Source: Paracoccus pantotrophus (GTDB lineage: Bacteria; Pseudomonadota; Alphaproteobacteria; Rhodobacterales; Rhodobacteraceae). Taken from it: DNA of 64,000 nt. Of this stretch, positions 1 through 8,665 are shown one piece after another. Position numbers and translations under genes: made by a program. Below the pieces are notes generated by a model. That model was not told the origin of the DNA, did no database searches, and saw only the letters and a list, made by a program, of their open reading frames with translations. The stretch is taken from contig NZ_CP044426.1 in assembly GCF_008824185.1 (NCBI RefSeq), forward strand, positions 876,501-940,500. The letters are read 5' to 3'. How positions within the stretch are numbered: position 1 is the stretch's first letter; the number at the start of each line of letters is the position of its first letter.

Positions 1-251
1 GCTCACTGTCCCGGTCTCTTCTGCCTCTGAGGGTCCGTTCATTATGCGGGCCCTTCATTAATGAAATGACAATAACACGCATTCCCGTGTTCGGAAACCG
101 CAAGTTTGTGCCCTTGCCGCGCAATCTGCCGCAGGTTGCCGGCGCTTTCGCCTCTGCCGCGGGGGCGGGGCTTATCAAGCGCGGGGAAAGGCTCTATATT
201 CGGTCCCAGAACCGTCCATATCCTGATACGAGCGTCGTGACCAAACCGCAG

Positions 252-569
252 ATGACCAACCGACCTGGGGACCGCGAAGAGGTCGAACTGGGGGTCAAGA
301 CCAGGCCCCGCACGCAGCGGCCTCCGATGTACAAGGTATTGCTGCTGAACGACGATTTCACGCCGATGGAATTCGTCGTGCATGTGCTTGAGCGGCTGTT
401 CAACATGAACCACGCCCAGGCGATCGAGATCATGCTGACGGTTCATCGCAAGGGGGTGGCCGTCGTCGGCGTCTTCTCGCACGAGATCGCCGAAACCAAG
501 GTGGCGCAGGTCATGGAACTGGCCCGCCGCCAGCAGCATCCGCTGCAATGCACCATGGAAAAAGAGTAG
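252..569 (+). CDS. clpS: ATP-dependent Clp protease adaptor ClpS
   Basis: ClpS binds N-terminal-degron substrates and hands them to ClpAP in the cytoplasm. The C-terminal 80 residues carry the family core: NDDFTPMEFVVHVLE (substrate pocket Asn-Asp and the MEFV helix), then TVHRKG and GVFSHEIAETK. The open frame extends upstream to 66, but that extra part (62 residues, basic and unlike ClpS) is probably not translated. I chose the ATG at 252, which gives 105 residues, the normal family size. The neighbour 3 bp downstream is an rsmC-like methyltransferase that starts at TTG. Family call is firm; the start is an inference because no strong ribosome site precedes 252. Confidence 0.93.
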   Translation: MTNRPGDREEVELGVKTRPRTQRPPMYKVLLLNDDFTPMEFVVHVLERLFNMNHAQAIEIMLTVHRKGVAVVGVFSHEIAETKVAQVMELARRQQHPLQCTMEKE

Positions 570-572
570 AAA

Positions 573-1607
573 TTGGCTGGATCACGGCTGGAACTTGTCT
601 TTGGCGGCACGCCGCCCGAAGGGCGCATGCTGCTGATCGGCGCGGGCGCCGCGACCGATCTTGACCCCTTCGACCCCGCCCGCGTGCAGATCGTGCAGGG
701 CTTTTACCCCGATCACCGGGCGCTGAAGGCGCGCGGCTACGACATGGCGACCGAGGCCTCGGGCGATTTCGACGGCGCCGTGGTCTTCCTGCCGCGGGCG
801 CGGGCCGAGGCGCGGGCGCGCATCGCCGAGGCCGCGGCGCGGCTGGCGCCGGGCGCCTCGCTGTGGATCGACGGGCAAAAGACCGACGGCATCGACGCGG
901 TGATGAAGGAGATGCGCGCCCTGGCCCCGGTGGACGAGGTCCAGTCGCGTGCCCATGGCAAGATCTTCCGCGTCACGCTGCCCCAGCCGGGCTGGCTGCC
1001 CGAGGGCTGGGCGGCGCAGGATCACCTGGCCGCGCCCGGCATGGTGACGCGGCCGGGCGTGTTCTCGGCCGACGGGCCGGACCCGGCGTCGCAGGCGCTG
1101 GCGGCGGCGCTGCCCGAAAAGCTGCCGACCCGCATCGTCGATCTGGGCGCGGGCTGGGGCTGGCTTTCGGCACAGATCCTGGCCCATCCCGGCGTCGAGC
1201 TGCTGCACCTGGTCGAGGCCGATGCCGCGGCGCTGGATTGCGCGCGGCGCAATGTCACCGATCCGCGGGCGCGGTTCCATTGGGCGGATGCGCTGGATTT
1301 CCGCCTGCCCGAGCCGGTGAACGGCGTGATCATGAACCCGCCCTTCCACGAGGGGCGTGCGGCCGACCCGAGGCTGGGCGCCGGCTTCATCCGCGCGGCG
1401 GCGGGGCTGCTGACCGGGGCGGGGCGGCTGTGGATGGTGGCCAACCGCCACCTGCCCTATGAGCAGGCGCTGCGGGAATGCTTTGCCGAAGTCGCCGAGC
1501 TGGGCGGCGATGCGCGCTTCAAGATCCTGACCGCCTCGGGAGCGCGGCGCGGCACTGCCGGGCGCCTTCAACCAAAAGGCCCGCAACCGAAAGGCCGGAA
1601 AAGATGA
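573..1607 (+). CDS. RsmC-like class I SAM-dependent RNA methyltransferase
   Basis: Predicted S-adenosylmethionine methyltransferase of the RsmC/RlmG type (16S rRNA guanine-N2 class). It is 344 residues with a degenerate N-terminal copy and a catalytic C-terminal copy. The SAM loop is VDLGAGWGWL near residue 190 and the base-binding NPPF motif lies in GVIMNPPFHEGR near residue 251. The start is TTG at 573, directly after the clpS stop, with a purine-rich stretch in the clpS tail as ribosome site. The tail is basic (KGPQPKGRKR). Its stop overlaps the next gene's start as ATGA (4 bp), suggesting translational coupling. The exact target nucleotide cannot be read from the sequence. Confidence 0.85.
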   Translation: MAGSRLELVFGGTPPEGRMLLIGAGAATDLDPFDPARVQIVQGFYPDHRALKARGYDMATEASGDFDGAVVFLPRARAEARARIAEAAARLAPGASLWIDGQKTDGIDAVMKEMRALAPVDEVQSRAHGKIFRVTLPQPGWLPEGWAAQDHLAAPGMVTRPGVFSADGPDPASQALAAALPEKLPTRIVDLGAGWGWLSAQILAHPGVELLHLVEADAAALDCARRNVTDPRARFHWADALDFRLPEPVNGVIMNPPFHEGRAADPRLGAGFIRAAAGLLTGAGRLWMVANRHLPYEQALRECFAEVAELGGDARFKILTASGARRGTAGRLQPKGPQPKGRKR

Positions 1608-2422
1608 GCCTCTCCATCCAGGGCAAGACCGCCATCGTGACCGGCGCCGCCCGCGGCATCGGCCTGGCCATCGCCCGGCATTTCGAGGAGGCAGGCGCCA
1701 ATGTCATGTTCGCCGACAGCGACGAGGCGGCGCTGATGACCGAACTGGGCGAACAGGCGGCAAGCGAAGGGCCGGTGCGCGCCTTTGCCGGCGACTTGGG
1801 GCAGAAGCTGACGCTCGCGAACCTGATCTCGGCCACCATCGACGCCTTCGAGCGGGTGGATATCCTGGTCAATGCGCATCGCATGGTGCAGGGCTGCGAC
1901 CCGCTGACGGTGAACGACGAGCTGCTGGGCGACATGCTGCGCCAGAACATGAGTTCCGGCCTGCGCCTGTCGCAGATGGTCGCCAGGCGCATGATGGCCC
2001 AGGCCGATGAGGCGGGCGAGGCGAGCGAGAACGCCTTGCAGCACGGCGCCATCGTCAATGTCACCTCGCTGGCCGCCGATTGGCCGCAGCCGCAGATGCT
2101 GGCCTATTCCATCGCCAGCGCGGCGCAGGCGCAGGCCACGCGCTCATTGGCCTCGGCTCTGGCGCCCAGGCGGATTCGCGTGAACGGCGTGGCCTTTGCC
2201 AGCATCATGTCCAACAACCTGCAACTGAAGCTGCGCGAGGATCCGGGCCTGCGCGAGCGCATGGTCGCCGCCACGCCGCTGGGCCGGATTGCCGGCGCGG
2301 ACGAATTGGCGGCGACGGTGCAGTTCCTGGCCAGCGAGGCCTCGAGCTTCGTGACCGGCCAGATCCTGCGCGTCGACGGCGGCCGCAGCCTGGGCGACCC
2401 GCTGGCGCCAGGGGTCTACTGA
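1604..2422 (+). CDS. Divergent short-chain dehydrogenase/reductase (SDR), catalytic Lys missing
   Basis: A 272-residue Rossmann-fold SDR. The cofactor loop TGAARGIG (residues 13-20) is intact and the C-terminus ends in the typical FVTGQILRVDGG. The active site is not canonical: the usual YxxxK reads YSIAS, so Ser replaces the catalytic Lys, and the NNAG/NAG motif reads NAH. The Ser preceding the Tyr (VNVTSLAA) is kept. NAD(P) binding is therefore plausible but ordinary hydride-transfer chemistry is doubtful; it may be a pseudoenzyme. The ATG at 1604 overlaps the methyltransferase stop, so both are probably one transcript. Substrate unknown. Confidence 0.85.
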   Translation: MSLSIQGKTAIVTGAARGIGLAIARHFEEAGANVMFADSDEAALMTELGEQAASEGPVRAFAGDLGQKLTLANLISATIDAFERVDILVNAHRMVQGCDPLTVNDELLGDMLRQNMSSGLRLSQMVARRMMAQADEAGEASENALQHGAIVNVTSLAADWPQPQMLAYSIASAAQAQATRSLASALAPRRIRVNGVAFASIMSNNLQLKLREDPGLRERMVAATPLGRIAGADELAATVQFLASEASSFVTGQILRVDGGRSLGDPLAPGVY

Positions 2423-2425
2423 GCC

Positions 2426-2839
2426 CTATTTGCCCTCTTCGGGGTAGGCGGCCTTGCAGGCATCGACGGCCGCGCGGGCGGCGGGGGCCAAAGCCTGCTT
2501 GCGCGCCAGCAGGTTGTCGCGCTTGCGTGCCTCGGCCGCCGGGTCGATCGGCACCCGGTAACGCTCGGTATCGGCAACGTCGCGCAAGCAGGGACGATAG
2601 CCCAGCCGGCGGTTGCCGTCCTTGTCCAGCCAGACATAGCGGCAGTCGTCCCATTGGGTGCGCATCACCGTGCGCTCCTCCCAGGCATAGCCGCGCGCCA
2701 GGTTGGCCTCGACCTCGGCCAGAAGGTTCGAGACGGTGCGATATTCGCGGGTGTTGCGACTGATGCATTGCTCTTGCGGGGTTCCGCAGGATGCGACAAC
2801 CAGAACAGGCATCAGGGCAAGCAGGATGTTGCGGGTCAT
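2426..2839 (-). CDS. Small predicted lipoprotein, unknown function
   Basis: A 137-residue protein starting at ATG 2839 with a short lipoprotein signal (MTRNILLALMPVLVV) ending in the lipobox VASC, so Cys18 is the likely lipidated residue. The mature part is charged and holds three further cysteines (QEQC, DDCRYVW, YRPCLRD) and one near the C-terminus (VDACKAAYP). I do not recognise a named family. It ends only 3 bp from the SDR stop on the opposite strand, so the two converge. The frame continues upstream of 2839, but those residues have no signal-peptide character. Confidence 0.7.
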   Translation of the reverse strand: MTRNILLALMPVLVVASCGTPQEQCISRNTREYRTVSNLLAEVEANLARGYAWEERTVMRTQWDDCRYVWLDKDGNRRLGYRPCLRDVADTERYRVPIDPAAEARKRDNLLARKQALAPAARAAVDACKAAYPEEGK

Positions 2840-2919
2840 GGCCGGGATCTCTAGTTGTTTCGCCCGAAGCATAAGCCCGCCCCGCAGGCGGGGCAATTCA
2901 CGAATGCGGAGGCAAGCCC

Positions 2920-3780
2920 ATGGAAATGCACGATGAGCGACAGAAGGCCGCGGCCTGGTTCCGCGAGCTGCGCGACCGCATCGTCTCTGCCTTCGAGGCG
3001 CTGGAGGATCGCGGCCCCGCCAATGCGCCGGCCGGCCGTTTCGAGATCCGCGAGACCAAGCGCGGTGAGGATGGCGGCGGTGGGTTGATGTCGGTGATGC
3101 GCGGCGGCCGGGTCTTCGAGAAGGTCGGCGTGAACTGGTCGGCGGTGCATGGCGAGCTGTCGGCCGCAGCCCGGCAGGCCATGGCGGCCCGCGGCGTGCC
3201 GGGGGTCGAGGGGGATCCGCGCTTCTGGGCTTCGGGGATCAGTCTGGTCGCGCATATGCAGAACCCGCATGCGCCGGCGGTGCACATGAACACGCGCATG
3301 TTCTGGACGCCCGGCGCCTGGTGGTTCGGCGGCGGCGCCGACCTGAACCCCTGCCTGGAATATGCCGAGGATACGGCGCATTTCCACGCCACGCTGAGCG
3401 CGGCCTGCGCCCCGCATGGCGCCGATTACTATGACCGCTTCAAGGCCTGGGCGGACGAGTATTTCTTTGTCCCGCATCGCGGCCGGGCACGGGGCGTCGG
3501 CGGCATCTTCTATGACGACCTGAACACGGGCGACTGGCATGCCGATTTCGCCTTTACCAGGGCGGTGGGCGAGGCTTTCCTGCCCGCCTTCCTGCCGCTC
3601 GCGGAAAAGCGCATGGCCCAGCCCTGGGGCGAGGCGGAAAAGGACGCGCAGCTGATCCATCGCGGACTTTATGCAGAATACAACCTGGTCTATGACCGCG
3701 GCACCAAATTCGGCCTGGCGACCGGCCACGACCCCGAGGCGGTGCTGATGAGCCTGCCGCCCATGGCGAAATGGGCCTGA
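2920..3780 (+). CDS. hemF: Oxygen-dependent coproporphyrinogen III oxidase
   Basis: HemF decarboxylates coproporphyrinogen III to protoporphyrinogen IX using O2 in haem synthesis. The 286-residue protein shows the family blocks VHMNTRMFW, WWFGGGADLNP, FFVPHRGRARGVGGIFYDDL and AEYNLVYDRGTKFGL, which include the conserved His residues. Length matches the usual ~300. A ribosome site (GCGGAGG) sits 7-8 bp before ATG 2920. The stop overlaps the next gene's ATG (TGATG at 3778-3782). Confidence 0.96.
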   Translation: MEMHDERQKAAAWFRELRDRIVSAFEALEDRGPANAPAGRFEIRETKRGEDGGGGLMSVMRGGRVFEKVGVNWSAVHGELSAAARQAMAARGVPGVEGDPRFWASGISLVAHMQNPHAPAVHMNTRMFWTPGAWWFGGGADLNPCLEYAEDTAHFHATLSAACAPHGADYYDRFKAWADEYFFVPHRGRARGVGGIFYDDLNTGDWHADFAFTRAVGEAFLPAFLPLAEKRMAQPWGEAEKDAQLIHRGLYAEYNLVYDRGTKFGLATGHDPEAVLMSLPPMAKWA

Positions 3781-4340
3781 TGCCGGACTGGCCGGATCTC
3801 TACCTCATGCGGCACGGCCAGACAGTCTGGAACGCCGAGGGGCGGTTGCAGGGCCGGCTGGATTCGCCGCTGACGCCCCTGGGCGAGGCGCAGGCGCGGC
3901 GGCTGGCCTGGCTGGTGCGCGACCTGCGCGGCATGGCGCGGCTGGTCAGCACCGCGGGGCGGGCGCAGCAGACGGCGCGTATCGCCTTTGGCGGGCAGGG
4001 CTTTGACCTGGACGAACGCCTGCACGAAATCGACATCGGCGATTTCAGCGGCCGGCTTGCGTCGGAACTGCAGGCCGCGCATCCCGAAGCCTTCGCCCGC
4101 GGTCCGCTGGACTGGTATGACCTGGCACCGGGCGGCGAGCATTTCGCCGGGCTCGAAGCGCGGGTGCGCGCGTTCCTGGACGATCTGGACGGCCCGGCGC
4201 TGATCGTGACGCATGGCATCACCCTGCGCATGCTGCGGCTGGTGGCCATGGACTTGCCGCTGGAGCGGCTGGCCCAGATGCCGGTCAGCCAGGGCGGGCT
4301 GCACCTGGTCAGCCGCGGCCGGCACCGGATGTTTCTTTGA
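3780..4340 (+). CDS. Histidine phosphatase family protein
   Basis: Predicted cytosolic phosphatase of the phosphoglycerate-mutase-like branch, 186 residues. The phosphohistidine motif is LMRHGQTVWN near residue 9, followed by GRLQGRLDSPLTPLG. The second catalytic His is in VTHGITLRML, and the acid DLAPGGEHF block is also present. I take ATG 3780, coupled to the hemF stop; an in-frame ATG at 3771 would add three residues. The substrate is not clear: CobC-like, sugar-phosphate and broad-specificity enzymes all look alike here. Confidence 0.85.
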   Translation: MPDWPDLYLMRHGQTVWNAEGRLQGRLDSPLTPLGEAQARRLAWLVRDLRGMARLVSTAGRAQQTARIAFGGQGFDLDERLHEIDIGDFSGRLASELQAAHPEAFARGPLDWYDLAPGGEHFAGLEARVRAFLDDLDGPALIVTHGITLRMLRLVAMDLPLERLAQMPVSQGGLHLVSRGRHRMFL

Positions 4341-4346
4341 CGCCTG

Positions 4347-4895
4347 TCAGGATTTCGGCGGCAAGGGGCGGGCAGGGTTGCCGACGACGGTCGCGCCGGG
4401 CGCCACGTCGCGGGTCACGACCGCGCCGGCGCCGACGATGGCGCCGTCGCCGATGCTGACGCCAGGCAGGACGATGGCGCCGCCGCCGACCCAGACGTCA
4501 TCGCCGATGGTGATGGGCTTGCCCCATTCGACGCCCTTGGCGCGGCTGTCGCGCTCGCGCGGGCGATCCTCGGTCAGCAATTGCACGGCGGTACCGAACT
4601 GGCAGCGCGCGCCGATGCGAATCTCGCAGATGTCCATGAAGAAGCAGCCGTAATTCACGAAGCAATCCGGCCCGAAATGGATATGCTTGCCGTAATCGAC
4701 GTGAAAGGGCGTGCGGATCACCGCACCGTTCCAGGTGCCCAGCAATTGCGTCAGGGTGCGGGCGCGGGTCTTGTCGCCGATGATGGTGGCATTGTAGTCG
4801 CGCATCAATCCCTGCGCGGCCTTGCGCATCGCCACCAACTCGCCATCGCCGGGCTTGTAGGGCCGGCCGGCCAGCATGTCCTCGCGCGCGGTCAA
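4347..4895 (-). CDS. Sugar O-acetyltransferase (maltose/galactoside O-acetyltransferase type)
   Basis: A left-handed beta-helix acetyltransferase that moves acetyl from acetyl-CoA to a sugar. The N-terminus LTAREDMLAGRPYKPGD is the Mac domain. The hexapeptide repeats run from about residue 70 (HIHFGPDCFVNYGCFF) to IGDDVWVGGGAIVLPGVSIG, ending with the usual VVGNPARPL. The start is TTG at 4895, overlapping the sufT stop (TTGA); this gives 182 residues, the family norm. The open frame extends further upstream, but only inside sufT. The natural sugar is not deducible. Confidence 0.87.
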   Translation of the reverse strand: MTAREDMLAGRPYKPGDGELVAMRKAAQGLMRDYNATIIGDKTRARTLTQLLGTWNGAVIRTPFHVDYGKHIHFGPDCFVNYGCFFMDICEIRIGARCQFGTAVQLLTEDRPRERDSRAKGVEWGKPITIGDDVWVGGGAIVLPGVSIGDGAIVGAGAVVTRDVAPGATVVGNPARPLPPKS

Positions 4896-5251
4896 ATGAA
4901 GCCAAGCTCCAGGCGGGCTTCCTCGGACATCATGTCCATGCCCCATTGCGGCTGGAAGGTCATCTCGACATCGACCTGCTTGACGCCGGGCAGCGGCTCG
5001 ACGGCATCGGCGACCCAGCCGGGCATCTCGCCCGCGACCGGGCAGCCGGGCGCGGTGAGGGTCATGACGATGCGCACGGCATTCTCGTCATTGATGTCGA
5101 TGGTGTAGATCAGCCCCAGGTCGAAGATATTGACCGGGATTTCCGGGTCGTAGACCGTCTTGCAGGCCTCGACCACGCTGTCGTAAAGGGGATGGTCCGT
5201 CGTCGAAGGCGCGATCAGCGGGTCGCCCTCCTTGAGATTCTCGGTGCTCAT
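4892..5251 (-). CDS. sufT: SufT / MIP18-family Fe-S cluster assembly protein (DUF59)
   Basis: A 119-residue MIP18-family protein. Such proteins help maturation of Fe-S proteins. The signature is DPEIPVNIFDLGLIYTI, then TLTAPGCPVAGEMP with the reactive Cys, and a C-terminal VDVEMTFQPQWGMDMMSEEAR. The ATG at 5251 was chosen because the family starts shortly before this and the nine upstream residues are basic and non-conserved. It is transcribed leftwards with the O-acetyltransferase, whose TTG start overlaps its stop. No suf operon is nearby. Confidence 0.9.
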   Translation of the reverse strand: MSTENLKEGDPLIAPSTTDHPLYDSVVEACKTVYDPEIPVNIFDLGLIYTIDINDENAVRIVMTLTAPGCPVAGEMPGWVADAVEPLPGVKQVDVEMTFQPQWGMDMMSEEARLELGFI

Positions 5252-5315
5252 GCGGCGTGTCCTGTAAAATCTTGGCAATGATATAGGACTTGTGCCATCC
5301 GGGGTCCAGAGCCGC

Positions 5316-6053
5316 TTAGAAGCGGAAGTTCAGCCGCCGCGCCACGCCGATGCTGATCGAGGGCTGGCTGCGGGTCTGCACCAGCGGCGAATCGCCGGCA
5401 TCGCCCAGCAGCCGGCCATAGGTCAGCCGCCCCATCAGCGCCGTATTGGGCATGAATTCGTAACGCGCCTCGACGCTGATGCGGGCGATATAGGCGCCGC
5501 CGTCGGGGTTGTGGACCGGCTTGCCGCCGGCAAGCGATTCGCCTTCGTCCACGCCAAAATAGGTGCCGGTGAAATCCTGGTCGCCCAGGCCCAGCTCGGC
5601 CCCGGTCCACAGCGTCAGCTGGTCGCTGACCTCATAGCGGTATTTCGCGCCCAGCTCGCCCACCACGCCGTGATGGCCGCCGAAACCCTTGCGGATGGCG
5701 CCATAGCTGGTCATGTCGCCCATGCGCCAGGACAGCTTCACCCCGAATTCGCCGGCGCGGCCGATATCCTCCATGCCGCGCAGATCCTCGTGATCGCTGG
5801 AATCGCGCTTGCCGATATAGTTCAGCGAGGGCAGGACCGAGATCCCGTCCTTCTTGCCGGCATCGGCATCGCTGTTGCGCAGGATGATCCAGGGCGAGGC
5901 GTCCAGGTTGTCCGAACCCATGAACTCGGGACTGTATTTCACGCCCAGCCCGGTATCGACCGAAAGCCCGCGCCCAAGCCCCAGCGACTGCGCCGCGGCG
6001 GGCGAGGTCAGGGCGGTGGCGGCAAGAAGCGCAAGCGCGGCAATCCGAGTCAT
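5316..6053 (-). CDS. MipA/OmpV family outer-membrane protein
   Basis: A 245-residue beta-barrel precursor. A Sec signal peptide (MTRIAALALLAATALTSPAAAQ) is followed by alternating aromatic strands, e.g. GVKYSPEFMGSDN, YGAIRKGFGGHHG and ARYEFMPNTALMGRLTYGRLLGDA. It ends in RRLNFRF, with the C-terminal Phe typical of BAM-assembled barrels. MipA-type proteins are scaffold or porin-like proteins of the outer membrane; the cargo is unknown. No operon partner is evident: 64 bp separate it from sufT and it has its own leader region. Confidence 0.85.
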   Translation of the reverse strand: MTRIAALALLAATALTSPAAAQSLGLGRGLSVDTGLGVKYSPEFMGSDNLDASPWIILRNSDADAGKKDGISVLPSLNYIGKRDSSDHEDLRGMEDIGRAGEFGVKLSWRMGDMTSYGAIRKGFGGHHGVVGELGAKYRYEVSDQLTLWTGAELGLGDQDFTGTYFGVDEGESLAGGKPVHNPDGGAYIARISVEARYEFMPNTALMGRLTYGRLLGDAGDSPLVQTRSQPSISIGVARRLNFRF

Positions 6054-6153
6054 GGCGAATCCTTATCAAATCGCCCGGCACCCTGCGTCGAAACCCGGCG
6101 CCAGGGCAAGCGGAGTCTGGTGAATTTTACACAATAATTCGCGGCTGTTGCGC

Positions 6154-8001
6154 TCAGGCCCGCTCGGCTTCCTCCAGCCGTTCCAGCGCCTCCATCCACA
6201 GCCCTTCGGCGCGCTGCATCGCCTCGCTGGCCTCGGCATGCTTGCGGCCCCAGGCTTCGGCCTTTTGCGCGTCGTCATAGGTTGCCGGATCGGCCAGGAT
6301 GGCGTCCAGCTTTTCCAGCATGGCGGTCAGCTTGCCGACCCGCTCCTCGGCGCGCCTGGCCTCGGCGCGCAACTCCAGGATCTTTTCGCGCGCGGGGCGT
6401 TTCGGCGCCGGTTTCGCCTCGGCTTTCGGCTCGGGCTTTTCCTCGCCGGCCAGCAGCATGCGGCGATAATCGTCCAGGTCGCCCTGCCAAGGCGAGACGC
6501 CGCCCTGGTCCACCAGCCACAGCCGGTCGGCCACCAGATTCAGCAGGTGCATGTCGTGGCTGACCAGCACCACGGCGCCGGTATAGTCGTTCAGCGCCTC
6601 GGTCAGCGCCTCGCGGGATTCGATGTCCAGGTGGTTGGTCGGCTCGTCCAGGATCAGCAGATGCGGCGCGTCGATGGTGGCGAGCAGTAAGGACAGCCGC
6701 GCCTTCTGCCCCCCGGAAAGCTGGCTGACCCGGGTCTCGGCCTGCGCCTCCATCAGCCCGAATCCGGCCAGCCGGGCGCGCAGCTTTGCCGGCGGCTCGT
6801 CCGGGCGCAGCCGGCGGACATGGGCGATGGGCGTCTCGCCCAGCTCCAGCTCATCGACCTGGTGCTGGGCGAAATAGCCGATGCGCAGCTTGCCCGAGCG
6901 CGCGATCCGCCCCTCCATCGGCTCCAGCCGCCCGGCCAGCAGCTTCGAAAGCGTGGACTTGCCCTGGCCGTTGCGGCCCAAGAGCGCGATGCGGTCGTCC
7001 TGGTCGATGCGCAACGCCAGCCGGCGCAGCACCGCCCGCCCGTCATAGCCGACCGAAACCCCGTCCAGCGAGACGATGGGCGGCGACAGCTGGTCGGGCT
7101 GCGGAAAGCCGAAGCGGTGGAACTTCGCCTCTTCCGGGGCGGTGATCGGCTCCATCTTCTCCAGCATCTTGATGCGGGCCTGGGCCTGGCGGGCCTTGGT
7201 GGCCTTGGCGCGGAAACGATCCACGAAGCTTTGCAGATGCGCGCGGCGGGCATCCTGCTTTTTCGCCTCGGCGGCTTGCAGGGCGCGCTTCTCGGCCCGG
7301 GTCCGCGCGAAGGTGTCGTAGCCGCCGGAATAGAGCACCAGCTTGCGATCTTCGAGATGCAGGATATGGCCGACGGCGCGGTTCAAAAGGTCGCGGTCAT
7401 GGCTGATGACGATGACGGTATGGGGATAGCGCTGCAGATAGCTTTCCAGCCACAGCGCGCCTTCCAGGTCCAGGTAGTTGGTGGGCTCGTCCAGCAGCAA
7501 GAGGTCGGGCTGCGAAAACAGCACGCCTGCCAGCGCCACGCGCATGCGCCAGCCGCCGGAATAATCGGCGGTCGGCCGCGCCTGGTCCTCGGTCGAAAAG
7601 CCCAGGCCGCGCAGGATGGTCGCGGCCCGCGCCTCGGCCGACCAGGCGTCGATATCGGCCAGCCGGGTCTGGATCTCGGCGATGCGATGGGCGTCGGTGG
7701 CGCTCGCGGATTCGGCCAGCAGCGCGGCGCGCTCGGTATCGGCCGCCAGCACCGTCTCCAGCACGCTGGTCGCGGTGCCGGGCGCCTCCTGCGCGACGCC
7801 GCCGATGCGGGCGCGGGGCGGCAGGCTGATGGCGCCGCCGTCAAGGCCCAGCTCGCCCCGGATCAGCCGGAACAGCGTGGTCTTGCCGGCGCCGTTCGGG
7901 CCGACCAGGCCGACCTTGTGCCCGTCCGGGATGGTGGCCGAGGCATGCTCGAACAGCGGCCGTCCGGCGATGGAATAGGATATGTCGTCGATGCGCAGCA
8001 T
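6154..8001 (-). CDS. ABC-F family ATPase (Uup/YheS-like)
   Basis: Cytosolic twin-ATPase of the ABC-F group, acting on ribosomes or nucleic acids rather than transport (no membrane segments). Domain 1: Walker A GPNGAGKTT, signature YSGGWRMR, Walker B LLLLDEPTNYLD. A charged linker follows (KKQDARRAHLQSFVDRFRAKATKARQ). Domain 2: GRNGQGKST, LSGGQKARL, LLILDEPTNHLD. The C-terminus (after about residue 520) is a Glu/Ala/Lys-rich coiled coil. I chose ATG 8001 (MLRIDDISYSI), 615 residues; upstream in-frame codons lack homology. The gene is divergent from ndk. Confidence 0.92.
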   Translation of the reverse strand: MLRIDDISYSIAGRPLFEHASATIPDGHKVGLVGPNGAGKTTLFRLIRGELGLDGGAISLPPRARIGGVAQEAPGTATSVLETVLAADTERAALLAESASATDAHRIAEIQTRLADIDAWSAEARAATILRGLGFSTEDQARPTADYSGGWRMRVALAGVLFSQPDLLLLDEPTNYLDLEGALWLESYLQRYPHTVIVISHDRDLLNRAVGHILHLEDRKLVLYSGGYDTFARTRAEKRALQAAEAKKQDARRAHLQSFVDRFRAKATKARQAQARIKMLEKMEPITAPEEAKFHRFGFPQPDQLSPPIVSLDGVSVGYDGRAVLRRLALRIDQDDRIALLGRNGQGKSTLSKLLAGRLEPMEGRIARSGKLRIGYFAQHQVDELELGETPIAHVRRLRPDEPPAKLRARLAGFGLMEAQAETRVSQLSGGQKARLSLLLATIDAPHLLILDEPTNHLDIESREALTEALNDYTGAVVLVSHDMHLLNLVADRLWLVDQGGVSPWQGDLDDYRRMLLAGEEKPEPKAEAKPAPKRPAREKILELRAEARRAEERVGKLTAMLEKLDAILADPATYDDAQKAEAWGRKHAEASEAMQRAEGLWMEALERLEEAERA

Positions 8002-8174
8002 GCGCCACCGCATGGCGCAAGCGGCGCGCCCCGTCAATGCCGTCATCGACGGCCCGCGCGAAGGAGGGGGCCGCGCCGGCTTTTCAAGCGCCGTCGCCCA
8101 TGCTAACGGGGCGCGGATTTCCGGGCCACCTGCGGCCGGAACAAGGAACCGGAACAAGGAAAAGGACGACCGAC

Positions 8175-8597
8175 ATGGCCATCGAACGCACGCTCTCGAT
8201 CATCAAACCCGACGCCACCAAGCGCAACCTGACCGGCAAGATCAACGCCAAGTTCGAGGATGCCGGCCTGCGCATCATCGCGCAGAAGCGCATCCACCTG
8301 TCGCCCGCCCAGGCCGGCCAGTTCTACATCGTCCACAAGGATCGCCCCTTCTACGGCGAACTGGTCGAGTTCATGGCCTCGGGCCCGGTCGTGGTGCAGG
8401 TGCTGGAAGGCGAGAACGCCATCGCCAAGAACCGCGAAGTGATGGGCGCCACCAACCCGGCCAATGCCGACGAGGGCACCATCCGCAAGGAGTTCGCTCT
8501 CTCGGTCGGCGAGAACTCGGTCCATGGCTCGGACGCGCCGGAAACCGCCAAGGAAGAAATCGCCTTCTTCTTCTCGGGCCTCGAACTGGTCGGCTGA
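8175..8597 (+). CDS. ndk: Nucleoside diphosphate kinase
   Basis: Transfers the gamma phosphate from NTPs to NDPs. The 140-residue protein starts MAIERTLSIIKPDATKRN and carries the phospho-acceptor His in ENSVHGSDAPETA, plus the KDRPFYGELVEFM block. A purine-rich ribosome site (AAGGAAAAGGACG) precedes ATG 8175. A strong hairpin terminator follows at 8632. The longer upstream frame from 8037 has no homology. Confidence 0.97.
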   Translation: MAIERTLSIIKPDATKRNLTGKINAKFEDAGLRIIAQKRIHLSPAQAGQFYIVHKDRPFYGELVEFMASGPVVVQVLEGENAIAKNREVMGATNPANADEGTIRKEFALSVGENSVHGSDAPETAKEEIAFFFSGLELVG

Positions 8598-8610
8598 GCC
8601 CCGGCCTCTT

Positions 8611-8626
8611 CGTTCCCCAAATACCC
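8611..8626 (+). repeat. Intergenic 16-bp motif, copy 1
   Basis: CGTTCCCCAAATACCC, 14 bp after the ndk stop and just before its terminator. It matches three other intergenic copies in this window (33299-33314 on the minus strand, 45881-45896, 45950-45965) with CGTT and AAATAC invariant. The preceding bases (GGCCTCTT) also resemble those before copy 4. Function unknown. Confidence 0.6.
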
Positions 8627-8631
8627 AAAGG

Positions 8632-8665
8632 AAAGGGCCGCCCATCGAGGCGGCCCTTTCTCCTA
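8632..8665. terminator. Rho-independent terminator between convergent ndk and cytochrome b561-YceI genes
   Basis: A perfect 11-bp inverted repeat: AAAGGGCCGCC at 8632-8642 and GGCGGCCCTTT at 8649-8659, with a 6-nt loop. Arms begin with A and end with T, so it can act in both directions; it lies between two convergent genes. Confidence 0.85.

Noticed and set aside
66..251. N-terminal extension of ClpS
   Set aside because: The 62 extra residues are basic and unlike ClpS; the ATG at 252 gives a normal-length protein.
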